From contig NZ_PPQB01000019.1 of the NCBI RefSeq assembly GCF_002902345.1, forward strand, positions 173,777 to 235,058: a DNA stretch of 61,282 nucleotides, read 5' to 3'. The notes below the pieces were generated by a model. It was not told the DNA's origin. It made no database searches and worked only from the letters and a program-made list of their open reading frames with translations. The DNA is from Staphylococcus arlettae. Lineage in GTDB: Bacteria > Bacillota > Bacilli > Staphylococcales > Staphylococcaceae. A program made the position numbers and the translations under genes. Below, in pieces: positions 1 to 9,298 of this stretch (its first letter is position 1; every line of letters begins with the position of its first letter).

Positions 1-150
1 GAAGTTTTATTCGAAACCTTTTTCACATTGGCAGTAGCTGACTGCATTGAAAATGCGCTTCAAACCAAGCTTTTTTCAACGCTAGTCATCCTTGCCGGGG
101 TGGGACGACGAAATCATTTTTTCAAAATCAGATTTCTGTCCCACTCCCTT
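1..150 (-). repeat. Staphylococcal intergenic hairpin repeat, copy R1 (reverse)
   Basis: Near-complete copy of a repeat of about 150 bp present five times here. Read on the minus strand it opens with GGGAGTGGGACAGAAATC, folds back through GATTTCGTCGTCCCAC, then continues through CCCCGGCAAGG and two small dyads (around GCATTTTCAATGC and GCAGTCAGCTACTGC). The marR stop codon begins at the base after it, so it sits exactly at the 3' end of that gene. It also forms the left edge of the window. Confidence 0.9.
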
Positions 151-606
151 TTAAGTGTGACCATCTCGATCAATTAAAGGTTTAATATCTTGAAAACCTT
201 CACGATATTCGGCTAGTTTGCCCATAATATCGTACCAATCGTTACCATATTGATCAAAAACTTCTTGCATTAATTTATTTTGGGCGCTATTCAATTTTGT
301 AACTAGTTCGGCACCAGTATCAGTAACAAATAGTTGCTTAACACGTCTATCATCTGGTGCAGGTTGTTCATAAATTAAGTCTTTTGCTTTTAAAGTTTTT
401 AAAGTACTATGCGAACCTTGTTTAGAAATTTCTAATACTTTCAATAATTGTTTTGTTGTAATTCCTGGTAATTTATTGATAAAAAAAAGAAAACGGTGGT
501 GCTGACGGTTCATACCTGATTGTTCAATAATTTCATCAGCAGCATTTATAAAAGTTTTATAAGCGAAATAAAAAAGCATGTGTTCATAATCGCTATTTTT
601 TGTCAT
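151..606 (-). CDS. MarR-family transcriptional regulator
   Basis: Winged-helix regulator of 151 aa, the usual MarR length. The core contains LLKVLEISKQGSHSTLKTLKAKDLI (recognition helix region, about residues 56-80), followed by a DDRRVKQLFVT wing typical of the family. I place the start at the ATG at 606, nine bases after AAAGGA, rather than the ATG two codons upstream, which is too close to that ribosome binding site. It is divergent from the decarboxylase gene, and an inverted repeat lies over the decarboxylase promoter, so it probably represses that gene and perhaps itself. The ligand is unknown. Its 3' end abuts repeat R1. Confidence 0.85.
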   Translation of the reverse strand: MTKNSDYEHMLFYFAYKTFINAADEIIEQSGMNRQHHRFLFFINKLPGITTKQLLKVLEISKQGSHSTLKTLKAKDLIYEQPAPDDRRVKQLFVTDTGAELVTKLNSAQNKLMQEVFDQYGNDWYDIMGKLAEYREGFQDIKPLIDRDGHT

Positions 607-674
607 AAGCATACGTCCTTTATTAGCAAGTGTTTTCTCATTATAGTAAAAATACCGATAGTCGTCATTATTAA

Positions 675-713
675 GTCAATGTAGTTGACCTTTTTGGTAG
701 AGGTGCATATGAT
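675..713 (+). promoter_or_regulatory. ipdC promoter with overlapping operator candidate
   Basis: TTGACC (685-690) and TATGAT (708-713) are separated by 17 bases, a strong sigma-A promoter. An inverted repeat GTCAA-N5-TTGAC (675-689) covers the -35 box. A repressor bound there would block RNA polymerase; the divergent MarR protein is the obvious candidate. Confidence 0.7.
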
Positions 714-749
714 AGATGTTGTAAGGACTATGTAAAGGTGGAATGAATT

Positions 750-2390
750 ATGAAAATGCGAGTAGGACAATATTTGATTGATGCACTATACAACGCAGGT
801 GTCGAGGAGATATTTGGAGTTCCTGGAGATTTTAACTTAACATTTCTAGATGACGTTATTGACCATGAACATGTGTCTTGGATTGGCAATACCAATGAAT
901 TAAATGCTAGTTATGCAGCAGATGGCTATGCCCGTATTAATGGTTTAGGAGCTTTGATTACCACGTTTGGCGTCGGTGAATTGAGTGCAATTAACGGTAT
1001 AGCAGGTGCTTTTGCAGAACGAGTACCAGTAATTGCAATAACAGGAGCACCTACAACATCAGTAGAACAAGCGCGAAAATTTGTTCATCATTCTCTTGGA
1101 GAGGGGAATTTCGACGATTATCGTAAAATGTTTGAACCTATTACTACTGCACAAGGGTACATTACGTCGGAGAATGCACCTTCAGAAATACCACGTTTAA
1201 TACAAGCAGCGGTCAATAATAAAAGACCTGTGCACATACATTTACCAATTGATGTTGCAGCAACAGAAATCGATATTAAAGAGTCATTTCAATTACTGCC
1301 GATGGAAAATGCTGCAGATAATGAATTGGTAGCGGCAATTGAACGTCAATTACAAAACGCTAAACAACCAGTAATTATTACTGGACATGAAATTAATAGT
1401 TTTGGTTTGCAGTCAGAAATGGAAGACTTCGTCAAAACAACTGGTATACCAGTTGTGCAGCTATCTTTAGGGAAAGGGGCTTTTAATGAGGAAAGTGATT
1501 ATTATTTAGGTATTTATGATGGCAGTGTAGCTAAAGATAATATTAGAGATTACGTAGATCAAAGTGATGCTATTTTAAATATTGGTGCAAAGATTACTGA
1601 TTCGGCATCTGCTGGTTTCTCTTATCAATTTGATATTGACGATGTAATAATGTTAAATCATCATAATACTAAAATAAATACAGAACAACGTACAGATTTA
1701 ACATTACCTGCTATTATCACTAGTTTACAAAAGGTTAAGTATCGTCATAATCCAACAGTGTCGAAGCGGAGAGATACTAATATACAGGTAGATACAACTA
1801 ACAAAGAACCATTAACTCAAGCCACTTACTTTGCTATGATGCAAACATTTTTACAGCCAAATGATGTTGTCATTGCTGAACAAGGTACATCATTTTTTGG
1901 TGCTTATGATCTATGGCTCCATGCTAATAATAAGTTTATAGGACAACCTTTATGGGGATCTATTGGTTACACCTTACCAGCAACATTAGGATCACAAATA
2001 GCAGATACGAAGCGAAGAAATATTTTGTTAATTGGGGACGGCTCGCTACAACTAACTGTGCAAGCTTTATCGACAATGATCCGTTATCATTTAAAACCAA
2101 TTATTTTTGTTATTAATAACGATGGTTATACAGTAGAGCGGATGATTCATGGAGAAAATGCACTATACAATGATATTCATATGTGGGACTACAAAGCTTT
2201 ACCTCAAGTATTTGGAGGTACAGATGTTGCACTTCACGAGGTGAATACACCACAAGAGTTACAACGTACTTTTGATGTTATTACTGCAAATTCAAACCAA
2301 ATGCATTTTGTAGAAGTGAAAATGCACAGAGATGATGCACCAGAGAAATTACGTAGCATCAGTAAGGTATTTGCACAACAAAATAAATAA
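750..2390 (+). CDS. ipdC: Thiamine-diphosphate 2-oxoacid decarboxylase (indolepyruvate/pyruvate decarboxylase type)
   Basis: A 546-aa ThDP-dependent decarboxylase expected to convert indolepyruvate, pyruvate or branched 2-oxoacids to aldehydes plus CO2 in the cytosol. The N-terminal PYR domain has the activating glutamate in NTNELNASYAADGYAR (Glu50). The C-terminal PP domain has the Mg/ThDP motif GDGS (from about residue 430), ending NNDGYTVE. Full family length. The ribosome binding site AAAGGTGG precedes ATG 750. Annotated as indolepyruvate decarboxylase in related staphylococci, but substrate preference cannot be read from sequence. Monocistronic, with its own promoter and a strong terminator. 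Confidence 0.88.
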   Translation: MKMRVGQYLIDALYNAGVEEIFGVPGDFNLTFLDDVIDHEHVSWIGNTNELNASYAADGYARINGLGALITTFGVGELSAINGIAGAFAERVPVIAITGAPTTSVEQARKFVHHSLGEGNFDDYRKMFEPITTAQGYITSENAPSEIPRLIQAAVNNKRPVHIHLPIDVAATEIDIKESFQLLPMENAADNELVAAIERQLQNAKQPVIITGHEINSFGLQSEMEDFVKTTGIPVVQLSLGKGAFNEESDYYLGIYDGSVAKDNIRDYVDQSDAILNIGAKITDSASAGFSYQFDIDDVIMLNHHNTKINTEQRTDLTLPAIITSLQKVKYRHNPTVSKRRDTNIQVDTTNKEPLTQATYFAMMQTFLQPNDVVIAEQGTSFFGAYDLWLHANNKFIGQPLWGSIGYTLPATLGSQIADTKRRNILLIGDGSLQLTVQALSTMIRYHLKPIIFVINNDGYTVERMIHGENALYNDIHMWDYKALPQVFGGTDVALHEVNTPQELQRTFDVITANSNQMHFVEVKMHRDDAPEKLRSISKVFAQQNK

Positions 2391-2394
2391 TGAT

Positions 2395-2447
2395 AAAAAC
2401 AGCAACTAACAATGTGTTAATCTCACATAGTTAGTTGCTGTTTTTAT
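2395..2447 (+). terminator. Rho-independent terminator of ipdC
   Basis: Perfect stem AACAGCAACTAAC / GTTAGTTGCTGTT with a 19-base loop, followed by a T run. Confidence 0.9.
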
Positions 2448-2547
2448 ATTAAATATAGTACACTGTGTCCAATATAAAAAGTTGAATTTTTATAAATGTT
2501 ATTGCACTATATAATTAACATTAAAGTTGTTATAAGGGGGATTTTTT

Positions 2548-3021
2548 ATGAAAGGTAATAAAAAGATTGCAGAGTTGTTAGAACTTTACGATAAAAAACT
2601 AAGTAAATTGTTTAAATATAATAAGAAAAAGGCGATGTCTTTTGATAAAGATAGTAGATTGCAATTACAAGAAAAATATGGAATTTATGTTATTTTTAAT
2701 GCCCATAAAAAGCCAGTTTTTGTAGGACAAGCAGGAGGATATTTAAATAATCATCAACGTGCTAAAAAAGATTTATGTGATAAGTTAGGTCAATATAATT
2801 TAAAGTCTGATGCTGGAACTTTAAGGTTTAAAAGAGCATATGCACTAGATAATGATTTAGTTGTAGATGATGCAAAAGCTATAAAAGCTGAAGATTATAA
2901 TTTAAAAGTACAATACATTGAAGTCAAAGAAAATCCAGCACTAATCAATATTTTAGAAACATTAGCATTAGAATATGCAAAAGAAAAAGATTTTAAATTA
3001 TATAATTTTTATAACAAATAA
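2548..3021 (+). CDS. Orphan GIY-YIG-like nuclease domain protein
   Basis: A 157-aa lysine-rich protein. An N-terminal helix (residues 1-40) precedes a GIY-YIG-like core: GIY at 45-47, then VFVGQ at 57-61 in the YIG position, Arg71 after a short linker, Glu137 in ILETLALEYA and Asn153 in KLYNF. Spacing and residues match the catalytic pattern of the superfamily (GIY, YIG, Arg, Glu, Asn). No second domain is visible, so the target is unknown; nearest analogues are small stand-alone GIY-YIG proteins. A clear AAGGGGG ribosome binding site precedes ATG 2548. The gene is noticeably more AT-rich than its neighbours and may be acquired. The fold assignment is by eye. Confidence 0.6.
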   Translation: MKGNKKIAELLELYDKKLSKLFKYNKKKAMSFDKDSRLQLQEKYGIYVIFNAHKKPVFVGQAGGYLNNHQRAKKDLCDKLGQYNLKSDAGTLRFKRAYALDNDLVVDDAKAIKAEDYNLKVQYIEVKENPALINILETLALEYAKEKDFKLYNFYNK

Positions 3022-3028
3022 ATTTTTT

Positions 3029-3058
3029 TTGGACAAGTATATCGAAGTAGTATATACT
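3029..3058 (+). promoter_or_regulatory. Promoter candidate for the MFS pump gene
   Basis: TTGGAC (3029-3034) and TATACT (3053-3058) with an 18-base spacer. AGTATA and TATACT form an inverted repeat across the spacer and -10, possibly an operator. Confidence 0.45.
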
Positions 3059-3131
3059 AAAAAGACTGAATTTTCAAAAAAGATTTCTGGAAATTAATAA
3101 TAGTTCAGGTCTAAACATTGGGGGATGTATC

Positions 3132-4579
3132 ATGACTGTAAACGAAAGTAATGCAACCAGAACAAACCAAAAGATTTCAGGTCGTCAACTTATCATAGCC
3201 ATTATGTTATCTATCTTAACGTATTGGTTATTTGCACAAGCGTTTTTAAATATAGGGCCAAATGTTCAAAAAACATATCCGGTCAGTCCGAATATCATTA
3301 ATATCTCAATAAGTTTAACATCGTTTGTTACAGGCGTATTTATGGTTGTTGGGGGTAATATTCTGACAGAGTGGGCAAGGTGAAAATGACACGTGTGGCA
3401 TTGATCTTAAGTATTATAGGCTCGATTGCCATTATTATTACAGGCAATGCTGTATTATTACTGCTAGGTAGAGCGCTACAAGGTCTATCAGCTGCTATTA
3501 TCATGCCGACAACTATTGCGATGATAAATGATTATTTTGAAGGAGAAGAACGACAAAAGGCTTTAAGTTATTGGTCTATTGGTTCTTTCGGTGGTACTGG
3601 TCTAGCTTCATTTTTCGCAGGTGCCATTGCAACATTTACTTCTTGGCAAATGATTTTTGTCATGTCTATTATAGGTGCAATTATAGCACTGTTTTTAATT
3701 AAATCTTTACCAGAACAGCACAAAGAAAAGCAACAAAACACACCTTTTGATTATGTAGGGTTAGTGATTTTTGTACTTATGATTGGCAGTATAAGCTTTG
3801 TAATTACGCAAGGTAATAAAATTGGATGGTCAAACATTATTACTATTATTTTAGCAGCAACGTTTGTCATAAGTATTGTTATTTTTATTGCTGTTGAAAA
3901 GCGTAAAGCGATTCCTTTTATGGATTTAACATTGTTTAAAAATCGTTCATATGTAGGTGCGGTAGTTTCTAACTGTTTATTGAATACAGGGGTTGGTGTG
4001 ATTGCGTTAATTAATATTTATGCACAGGCAGGTCATGGCTTAAGTGGTTTTAGCGCAGGATTAATTACGTTACCTTATTTGATTGCTTTACTGTTAGTAG
4101 TACGACTTGGTGAAAAGAGTATTAAAAAATTCGGTGCTAAAAGGGCTATGGTGTTCGGTCCTATCTGTACTGGTTTTGGTGTATTATTGATGTCTATTAC
4201 GTTTATAGATTCGACATTTTATATTATTTTGACATTGATTGCTACAATTTTCTTTGGTGCAGGGACAGGATTTTTTGCTACACCTGCGCTTAGTACCGCA
4301 GTTTCAACAACAGCATCCGAAAAAATTGGTGTTGCATCTGGTATTTTTAAAATGGGTTCAACACTAGGCGGTGCATTTGGTATTGCGATTATTACGTCAA
4401 TCTATACTGGATTAAGTGTAGCAGGATATAGTGTACATTTAGCGGCAAGTGTAAGTTTCATTGTAGGCACGTGTTTGATTGGCAGTGCAATAGTTGTTAG
4501 TACTTTGGTGCTACCTAACACAGGTAGAGAACAAAACACGAATTCTAGCTATACAACTAATGAAGAACCTGTAAAGTAA
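3132..4579 (+). pseudogene. MFS multidrug efflux pump (NorB/SdrM-like), frameshifted
   Basis: Two overlapping reading frames together encode one 14-TM-type major facilitator pump. The first (3132-3383) covers an 83-aa N-terminus through TM2 and ends at ILTEWAR-stop. The second (up to 4579) continues with GKVKMTR and the rest of the transporter, including GRALQGLSAA and ALSYWSIGSFGG, both typical of staphylococcal NorB/SdrM pumps. Adding one G to the GTGGGC run near 3371 restores LTEWGKVKMTR, the conserved loop 2-3 motif. Expected substrates are dyes and quinolones. As given, the gene is broken; it could be a sequencing error in a G run, recent inactivation or phase variation. Confidence 0.8.
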
Positions 4580-4746
4580 GTTGAACATTGAGTCATTAAG
4601 TGAAGTGTTTCGGCTAGATGGGTATCATGAATGTATATAACGAGGAATCTTACTGTCCTTTGAATTTCATAATATTTATAGTTAGCTTTGTATTTTACTT
4701 AAAAACCAAAAAGCATTACTATAAAAGTGAATAAGGAGGTCACACT

Positions 4747-5280
4747 ATGCAATATAAAATGAATTATTCCTCACCAGTTGGCGTATTAACGATAACAACC
4801 GATGGTACTCATATTACAGGGTTATGGTTTGATAATCAGTCTGACTATGAACGTAAGTTAAATGACAAAGTCGTTGCACAGGAACAACCCATTTTTCAGC
4901 AAGTACGTACATGGTTAGATCACTATTTTCAAGGTGATAATCCTACCATTGATTTCCCTTTGAAACCAACTGGCACCGCATTTCGCGAGCAAGTGTGGGA
5001 GATTTTAACTACAATTCCTTCAGGTGAAACAATGACGTATGGTGAAATTGCAGACAAAATAGCAAGAGTAAAAGGGAAAGATAAAATGTCAGCACAAGCA
5101 GTTGGTGGTGCGGTAGGTAGTAATCCTATTAGTATTTTAATCCCATGTCACCGTGTAGTTGGTGCTGATGGTAGTCTAACTGGTTATGGTGGCGGCATAG
5201 ATAAAAAGATTAAGTTATTGGAAATAGAAACTGTAGAAATGGCACCATTATATCGTCCGAAGCATAGTACGAAACCTTAA
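4747..5280 (+). CDS. ogt: Methylated-DNA--protein-cysteine methyltransferase
   Basis: A 177-aa suicide repair protein that transfers methyl groups from O6-methylguanine to its own cysteine. The active-site motif IPCHRVV has Cys134, followed by GSLTGYGGG. The helix-turn-helix region carries MTYGEIA, and VGGAVGSNPI precedes the active site, all as in Ogt/AdaB proteins. The ribosome binding site AAGGAGG lies seven bases before ATG 4747. It neighbours the mevalonate genes. Nothing unusual in sequence or length. Confidence 0.93.
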   Translation: MQYKMNYSSPVGVLTITTDGTHITGLWFDNQSDYERKLNDKVVAQEQPIFQQVRTWLDHYFQGDNPTIDFPLKPTGTAFREQVWEILTTIPSGETMTYGEIADKIARVKGKDKMSAQAVGGAVGSNPISILIPCHRVVGADGSLTGYGGGIDKKIKLLEIETVEMAPLYRPKHSTKP

Positions 5281-5295
5281 ATTATAAACAATATG

Positions 5296-5331
5296 AAAAA
5301 ACACGCCCTTTGCTTAAGGACGTGTTTTTTA
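5296..5331 (+). terminator. Terminator of ogt
   Basis: Stem AACACG-CCCTT / AAGGA-CGTGTT with one mismatch, followed by six T. Confidence 0.75.
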
Positions 5332-5392
5332 TTGAATAAATAGTAAGACTGAAATAAAATAATGGATATAATGTTATTCAGTGATTTTAACG

Positions 5393-6562
5393 TTAATTTA
5401 AGGTATTATAATGACGGATGTTGTCATTGATTTCATTCAGGTAGAAAATCGCATTTTGTTCATCGGCTAACTCAATGTCATGGTTGAATTCTAAGTTATC
5501 AAAACGGGCGAAATAACTTTCATAATCTGCTACTGATAGTTCTGTACGATTATTTAAAAGTGCTTTATGGCCATCAATGTTTAATGCATCTTGGTAACCA
5601 GCAACAAGTGTGCCACTGAAAAATTCACCGACTGAGCCAGAACCATAACTGAATAAGCCAATAGATTGACCAGCCTCAAAAGTACGAGTTTCTAATAATG
5701 AAATTAAGCTTAAATAAAGAGAACCAGTATAAATATTACCTACATAACGATTGTAATATGTAGCTGCTTCATAGCCTTCAGTTAGACGTTCTTTTGTTTC
5801 ATCACTGATTTCATCTGTTAAAATTGAATCCAGTGCTTTTTTACCCATTTTAGTAAATGGAACATGGAAACATAATGAAGCGAAGTCAGCTAATGTTTTA
5901 TTGGTACGTTTAGCATACTCTGTCCAGCTTTGTTGGAATGAACGAATATAAGCATCTTTTGATAATGCACCGTCAACTAATGGATAACTATGACCTGTTG
6001 GTCTCCAAAAGTCATAAACATCTTCAGTATATGCAACTGCATCATCATTGAATGCAAGAATACGTGGGTTATGTGTAATCATCATTGCTACAGCGCCAGC
6101 ACCTTGTGTTGGCTCACCACCAGAATTTAAACCATAACGTGCAGTATCACTTGCGATTACGAGCACTTTTTCGTTTGGACGGTTAGCAAGATAGTCCTTA
6201 GCTAATTGAATAGCTGGAGTTGCAGCGTAACAAGCTTCTTTCATTTCAAAACATCGTGCAAATGGTTGGATACCTAATAAATTATGGATTTGTACAGCTG
6301 AGGCTTTTGCAGAGTCAATTGCAGATTCTGTAGCTACGATAACCATACTGATTTGTTTCTTATCCTCTTCAGTTACTATGTTTTTCGCAGCATTTGCGCC
6401 CATAGAAACAATATCTTGGCTGACAGGACTAACTGACATTTCAGTTTGGCCTATACCAATCAAAAATTTGTTTGGTTCAACATTGCGTGCTTCAGCAAGT
6501 TTAGCCATATCTACATAAAATTTTGGAACATAAAAATCGATTTGGTCTATACCGATCGTCAT
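5393..6562 (-). CDS. mvaS: Hydroxymethylglutaryl-CoA synthase
   Basis: Condenses acetyl-CoA with acetoacetyl-CoA to HMG-CoA, the second step of the mevalonate route to isopentenyl diphosphate. 389 aa, full length. The catalytic cysteine is in EACYAATPA (Cys111, the same number as in S. aureus MvaS), and [10 protein letters not shown] and [10 protein letters not shown] are conserved. It is transcribed away from the thiolase and mvaA genes that supply the steps before and after it. AAAGGTG precedes the start. A promoter candidate lies in the 102-bp divergent region. Confidence 0.96.
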   Translation of the reverse strand: MTIGIDQIDFYVPKFYVDMAKLAEARNVEPNKFLIGIGQTEMSVSPVSQDIVSMGANAAKNIVTEEDKKQISMVIVATESAIDSAKASAVQIHNLLGIQPFARCFEMKEACYAATPAIQLAKDYLANRPNEKVLVIASDTARYGLNSGGEPTQGAGAVAMMITHNPRILAFNDDAVAYTEDVYDFWRPTGHSYPLVDGALSKDAYIRSFQQSWTEYAKRTNKTLADFASLCFHVPFTKMGKKALDSILTDEISDETKERLTEGYEAATYYNRYVGNIYTGSLYLSLISLLETRTFEAGQSIGLFSYGSGSVGEFFSGTLVAGYQDALNIDGHKALLNNRTELSVADYESYFARFDNLEFNHDIELADEQNAIFYLNEINDNIRHYNTLN

Positions 6563-6601
6563 TGCGTATCGACACCTTTCTTTTTATAAATAAGCAATTG
6601 T

Positions 6602-6631
6602 ATCATACCAAAATAAAGTAATGAAATACAA
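6602..6631 (-). promoter_or_regulatory. mvaS promoter candidate
   Basis: On the minus strand TTGTAT and TATGAT are separated by 18 bases, about 40 bases upstream of the mvaS start. Confidence 0.45.
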
Positions 6632-6664
6632 ACATTTAAAAGAATATAGAAACGGAGAATTTAT

Positions 6665-7816
6665 ATGAAAAAGATAGCAATTGTAAGTGCAAAACGAACA
6701 CCAATTGGAAGATTCAGAGGGAAATTAAGTAATTATTCAGCTGTAGAGCTTGGTACGAAAGCTTTAAGTGCAGCATTACAAGCGATTAATTTAAAGCCAG
6801 AAGCAATAGAACAAGTTATATTTGGTAATGTCTTACAAAGTGGTAATGGTCAAAATCCTGCTCGTCAAATCGGTATTAATGCAGGAATTCCCAATACTAC
6901 GCCTGGTATGACAATAAATGAAGTCTGTGGTTCTGGTTTGAAGTCAATAATCTTAGGTAAACAATTGATTCAACTAGGTGAAGCGAAAGTAGTTGCAGTT
7001 GGTGGTGTTGAAAGCATGACTAATGCACCTAAGTTATTATTAAATGAAGACGAAAAACCAGTTGATAGTTTTATGTATGATGGATTAACAGATGCATTTG
7101 ATCAAGTACCTATGGGTGTTACTGCTGAAAATATTGCCCAAAAATATAATATAACGCGAGAGCAGCAAGATGAATTTGCCCATGCTTCTCAACTTAAAGC
7201 ACATGAAGCTACTACAAACGGTAAATTTGATAATGAAATCGTTCCGTTGAAAGATGTAGAGGGCGAATGGATGACTACAGACGAAGGTATTAGAGGCAAT
7301 AGTAGTGTCGAAAAATTGAGCACGTTAAAGACGATATTTAAAGAAGATGGTACGGTAACTGGTGGTAATGCTTCAAGTATCAACGATGGAGCTTCTGCAA
7401 TTATTTTAATGGAAGAGACATATGCTAAAGATCAGGGTTACGAAATTTTAGGTATCTTAGGCGAATATGCTGAAGTAGGCTGTGACCCGCGTTATATGGG
7501 ATATGCACCTTATTATGCTGTTGAACAATTATTAGAAAAAAGTAATAAGTCAATTACAGACATTGATATTGTTGAAATGACTGAAGCTTTTGCGGCGCAA
7601 AGTATACCAGTACAACAAAATTTAAATATTAAAGATGACCAATTAAATGTATATGGCGGTGCAATAGCGCTAGGTCACCCTATTGGTGCCAGTGGTACAC
7701 GATTAGTCACAACATTAGTAAATATATTAGCACAAGAACAAAAACAAACAGGTGTAGCAACAGCGTGTATCGGTGGCGGCCTAGGTATCGCATTATTAGT
7801 TGAGAAAGGACAATAA
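6665..7816 (+). CDS. Acetyl-CoA C-acetyltransferase (thiolase)
   Basis: A 383-aa type II thiolase that joins two acetyl-CoA into acetoacetyl-CoA, feeding MvaS. The nucleophile is Cys88 in NEVCGSGLKS. GGVESMTNAP, the C-terminal GGAIALGHPIGASGTR and the general-base cysteine in TACIGGGLG are all present. The RBS ACGGAG precedes ATG 6665. It ends three bases before mvaA, so the two are co-transcribed; pathway context makes a biosynthetic role more likely than beta-oxidation. The S. aureus homologue is called vraB or mvaC in places. Confidence 0.93.
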   Translation: MKKIAIVSAKRTPIGRFRGKLSNYSAVELGTKALSAALQAINLKPEAIEQVIFGNVLQSGNGQNPARQIGINAGIPNTTPGMTINEVCGSGLKSIILGKQLIQLGEAKVVAVGGVESMTNAPKLLLNEDEKPVDSFMYDGLTDAFDQVPMGVTAENIAQKYNITREQQDEFAHASQLKAHEATTNGKFDNEIVPLKDVEGEWMTTDEGIRGNSSVEKLSTLKTIFKEDGTVTGGNASSINDGASAIILMEETYAKDQGYEILGILGEYAEVGCDPRYMGYAPYYAVEQLLEKSNKSITDIDIVEMTEAFAAQSIPVQQNLNIKDDQLNVYGGAIALGHPIGASGTRLVTTLVNILAQEQKQTGVATACIGGGLGIALLVEKGQ

Positions 7817-7819
7817 GCT

Positions 7820-9097
7820 ATGAGTGTATTAGATAAATCATTTAGACATTTATCGAGAGCAGATAAATTAGATATGTTAGCGAATCAAGGCTATTTATCA
7901 CTTGAAAACAAGGAGTTATTACTCAATCATCCACTGATCCAAGAAGATATAGCCAATAGTTTGATTGAAAATGTTATTGGACAAGGTGCGCTACCTGTTG
8001 GAGTCTTGCCACATATTAAAGTGGATCAAGTTGATTATGCAGTACCTATGATGGTAGAAGAACCTTCAGTTGTGGCTGCAGCAAGTTATGGCGCTAAATT
8101 AGTCAATAAAACAGGCGGCTTTAATGTGGTGTCGAGTGAACGCTTAATGATTGGTCAAATCGTATTTGATGGTGTAGAAGATACAGAAGCTCTTGCCATG
8201 ACTATCCAATCTCATGAAACACAAATTAAACGCATTGCTGACGAAGTGTATCCATCGATTATTAAACGTGGCGGTGGTTATCGCCGCATTGAAATTGATA
8301 CATTTCCTGCGGAGCAGTTGTTATCGTTAAAGGTCTTTGTTGATACTCAAGATGCGATGGGTGCTAATATGTTAAATACAATATTAGAAGGTATTACTGC
8401 TTATTTGACGAGTGAAATTGATAACAGTGATGTCCTTATGAGTATTTTATCCAATCATGCCACGGCATCTGTAGTTAAAGTAACAGGTGAAATTGATGTT
8501 GCAGACTTAGCTAAAGGTGATTTTGATGGTCCAACAGTCGCTCGTCGTATGGCGCGGGCATCTACGTTAGCTCAAGTAGATATTCATCGTGCTGCAACAC
8601 ACAATAAAGGTGTAATGAATGGAATCCATGCGGTAGTCCTAGCCACTGGAAATGATACACGTGGCGCAGAGGCAAGTGCACATGCATACGCGAGCAAAGA
8701 TGGTCACTATAAAGGGCTTGCAACTTGGGACTATGATAGTTCTCGTAATAGATTGATCGGCACAATAGAAGTACCAATGACATTAGCAACGGTTGGTGGT
8801 GGTACCAATGTCTTGCCTATAGCAAAGGCATCATTAGATATATTAAATGTACAATCAGCGCGCGAATTAGGTCATGTAGTAGCTGCTGTTGGTTTAGCGC
8901 AAAACTTTTCTGCGTGCAGAGCGCTTGTATCAGAAGGAATTCAACAAGGGCATATGAGTTTGCAGTATAAATCACTAGCCATCGTTGTAGGTGCACAAGG
9001 TGACGAAATTGCCTATGTTGCCGATGCTTTAAAACAGGCACCTCAAGCTAATGCAGCAGTAGCAGAAGAAATTTTGCAAACTTATAGAACACAATAA
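7820..9097 (+). CDS. mvaA: Hydroxymethylglutaryl-CoA reductase, degradative
   Basis: Class II HMG-CoA reductase of 425 aa making mevalonate from HMG-CoA. Conserved segments include ENVIGQGALPVG near residue 50, NKGVMNGIHAVVLATGNDTRG (catalytic Lys and cofactor region) and GTIEVPMTLATVGGGT. Class II enzymes act in the forward direction in staphylococci despite the family's 'degradative' label. Tightly coupled to the thiolase gene, with AAAGGA upstream of ATG 7820 inside the thiolase end. Confidence 0.95.
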   Translation: MSVLDKSFRHLSRADKLDMLANQGYLSLENKELLLNHPLIQEDIANSLIENVIGQGALPVGVLPHIKVDQVDYAVPMMVEEPSVVAAASYGAKLVNKTGGFNVVSSERLMIGQIVFDGVEDTEALAMTIQSHETQIKRIADEVYPSIIKRGGGYRRIEIDTFPAEQLLSLKVFVDTQDAMGANMLNTILEGITAYLTSEIDNSDVLMSILSNHATASVVKVTGEIDVADLAKGDFDGPTVARRMARASTLAQVDIHRAATHNKGVMNGIHAVVLATGNDTRGAEASAHAYASKDGHYKGLATWDYDSSRNRLIGTIEVPMTLATVGGGTNVLPIAKASLDILNVQSARELGHVVAAVGLAQNFSACRALVSEGIQQGHMSLQYKSLAIVVGAQGDEIAYVADALKQAPQANAAVAEEILQTYRTQ

Positions 9098-9121
9098 AAT
9101 AATTAGCATATGAGCTTTAAT

Positions 9122-9183
9122 AACGCATAATTTTAGTATGTTAGTGAAATAAGTTTTCACAACAGCTGAAATTATGCGTTTTT
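9122..9183 (+). terminator. Terminator of the thiolase-mvaA operon
   Basis: Arms AACGCATAATTT and AAATTATGCGTT enclose a 35-base loop with a smaller inner pairing and are followed by T residues. Confidence 0.75.
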
Positions 9184-9239
9184 GCTAGTTACTAGTACGA
9201 TAATTCATTGTCCACGAATCATTTGTGTTGAATAGCGAG

Positions 9240-9268
9240 TTGCGAATAGTCTCTAACTTAAGTATCAT
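9240..9268 (+). promoter_or_regulatory. Promoter candidate for the NhaC-family gene
   Basis: TTGCGA (9240-9245) and TATCAT (9263-9268), spacer 17 bases, about 30 bases upstream of the start. Confidence 0.5.
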
Positions 9269-9298
9269 AGTGCTAAGTAAACACAAGGGGTGGCGTTT

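Noticed and set aside
3371..3383. Programmed frameshift in the MFS gene
   Set aside because: No slippery heptamer or downstream pseudoknot is apparent, and homologous pumps are encoded in one frame.
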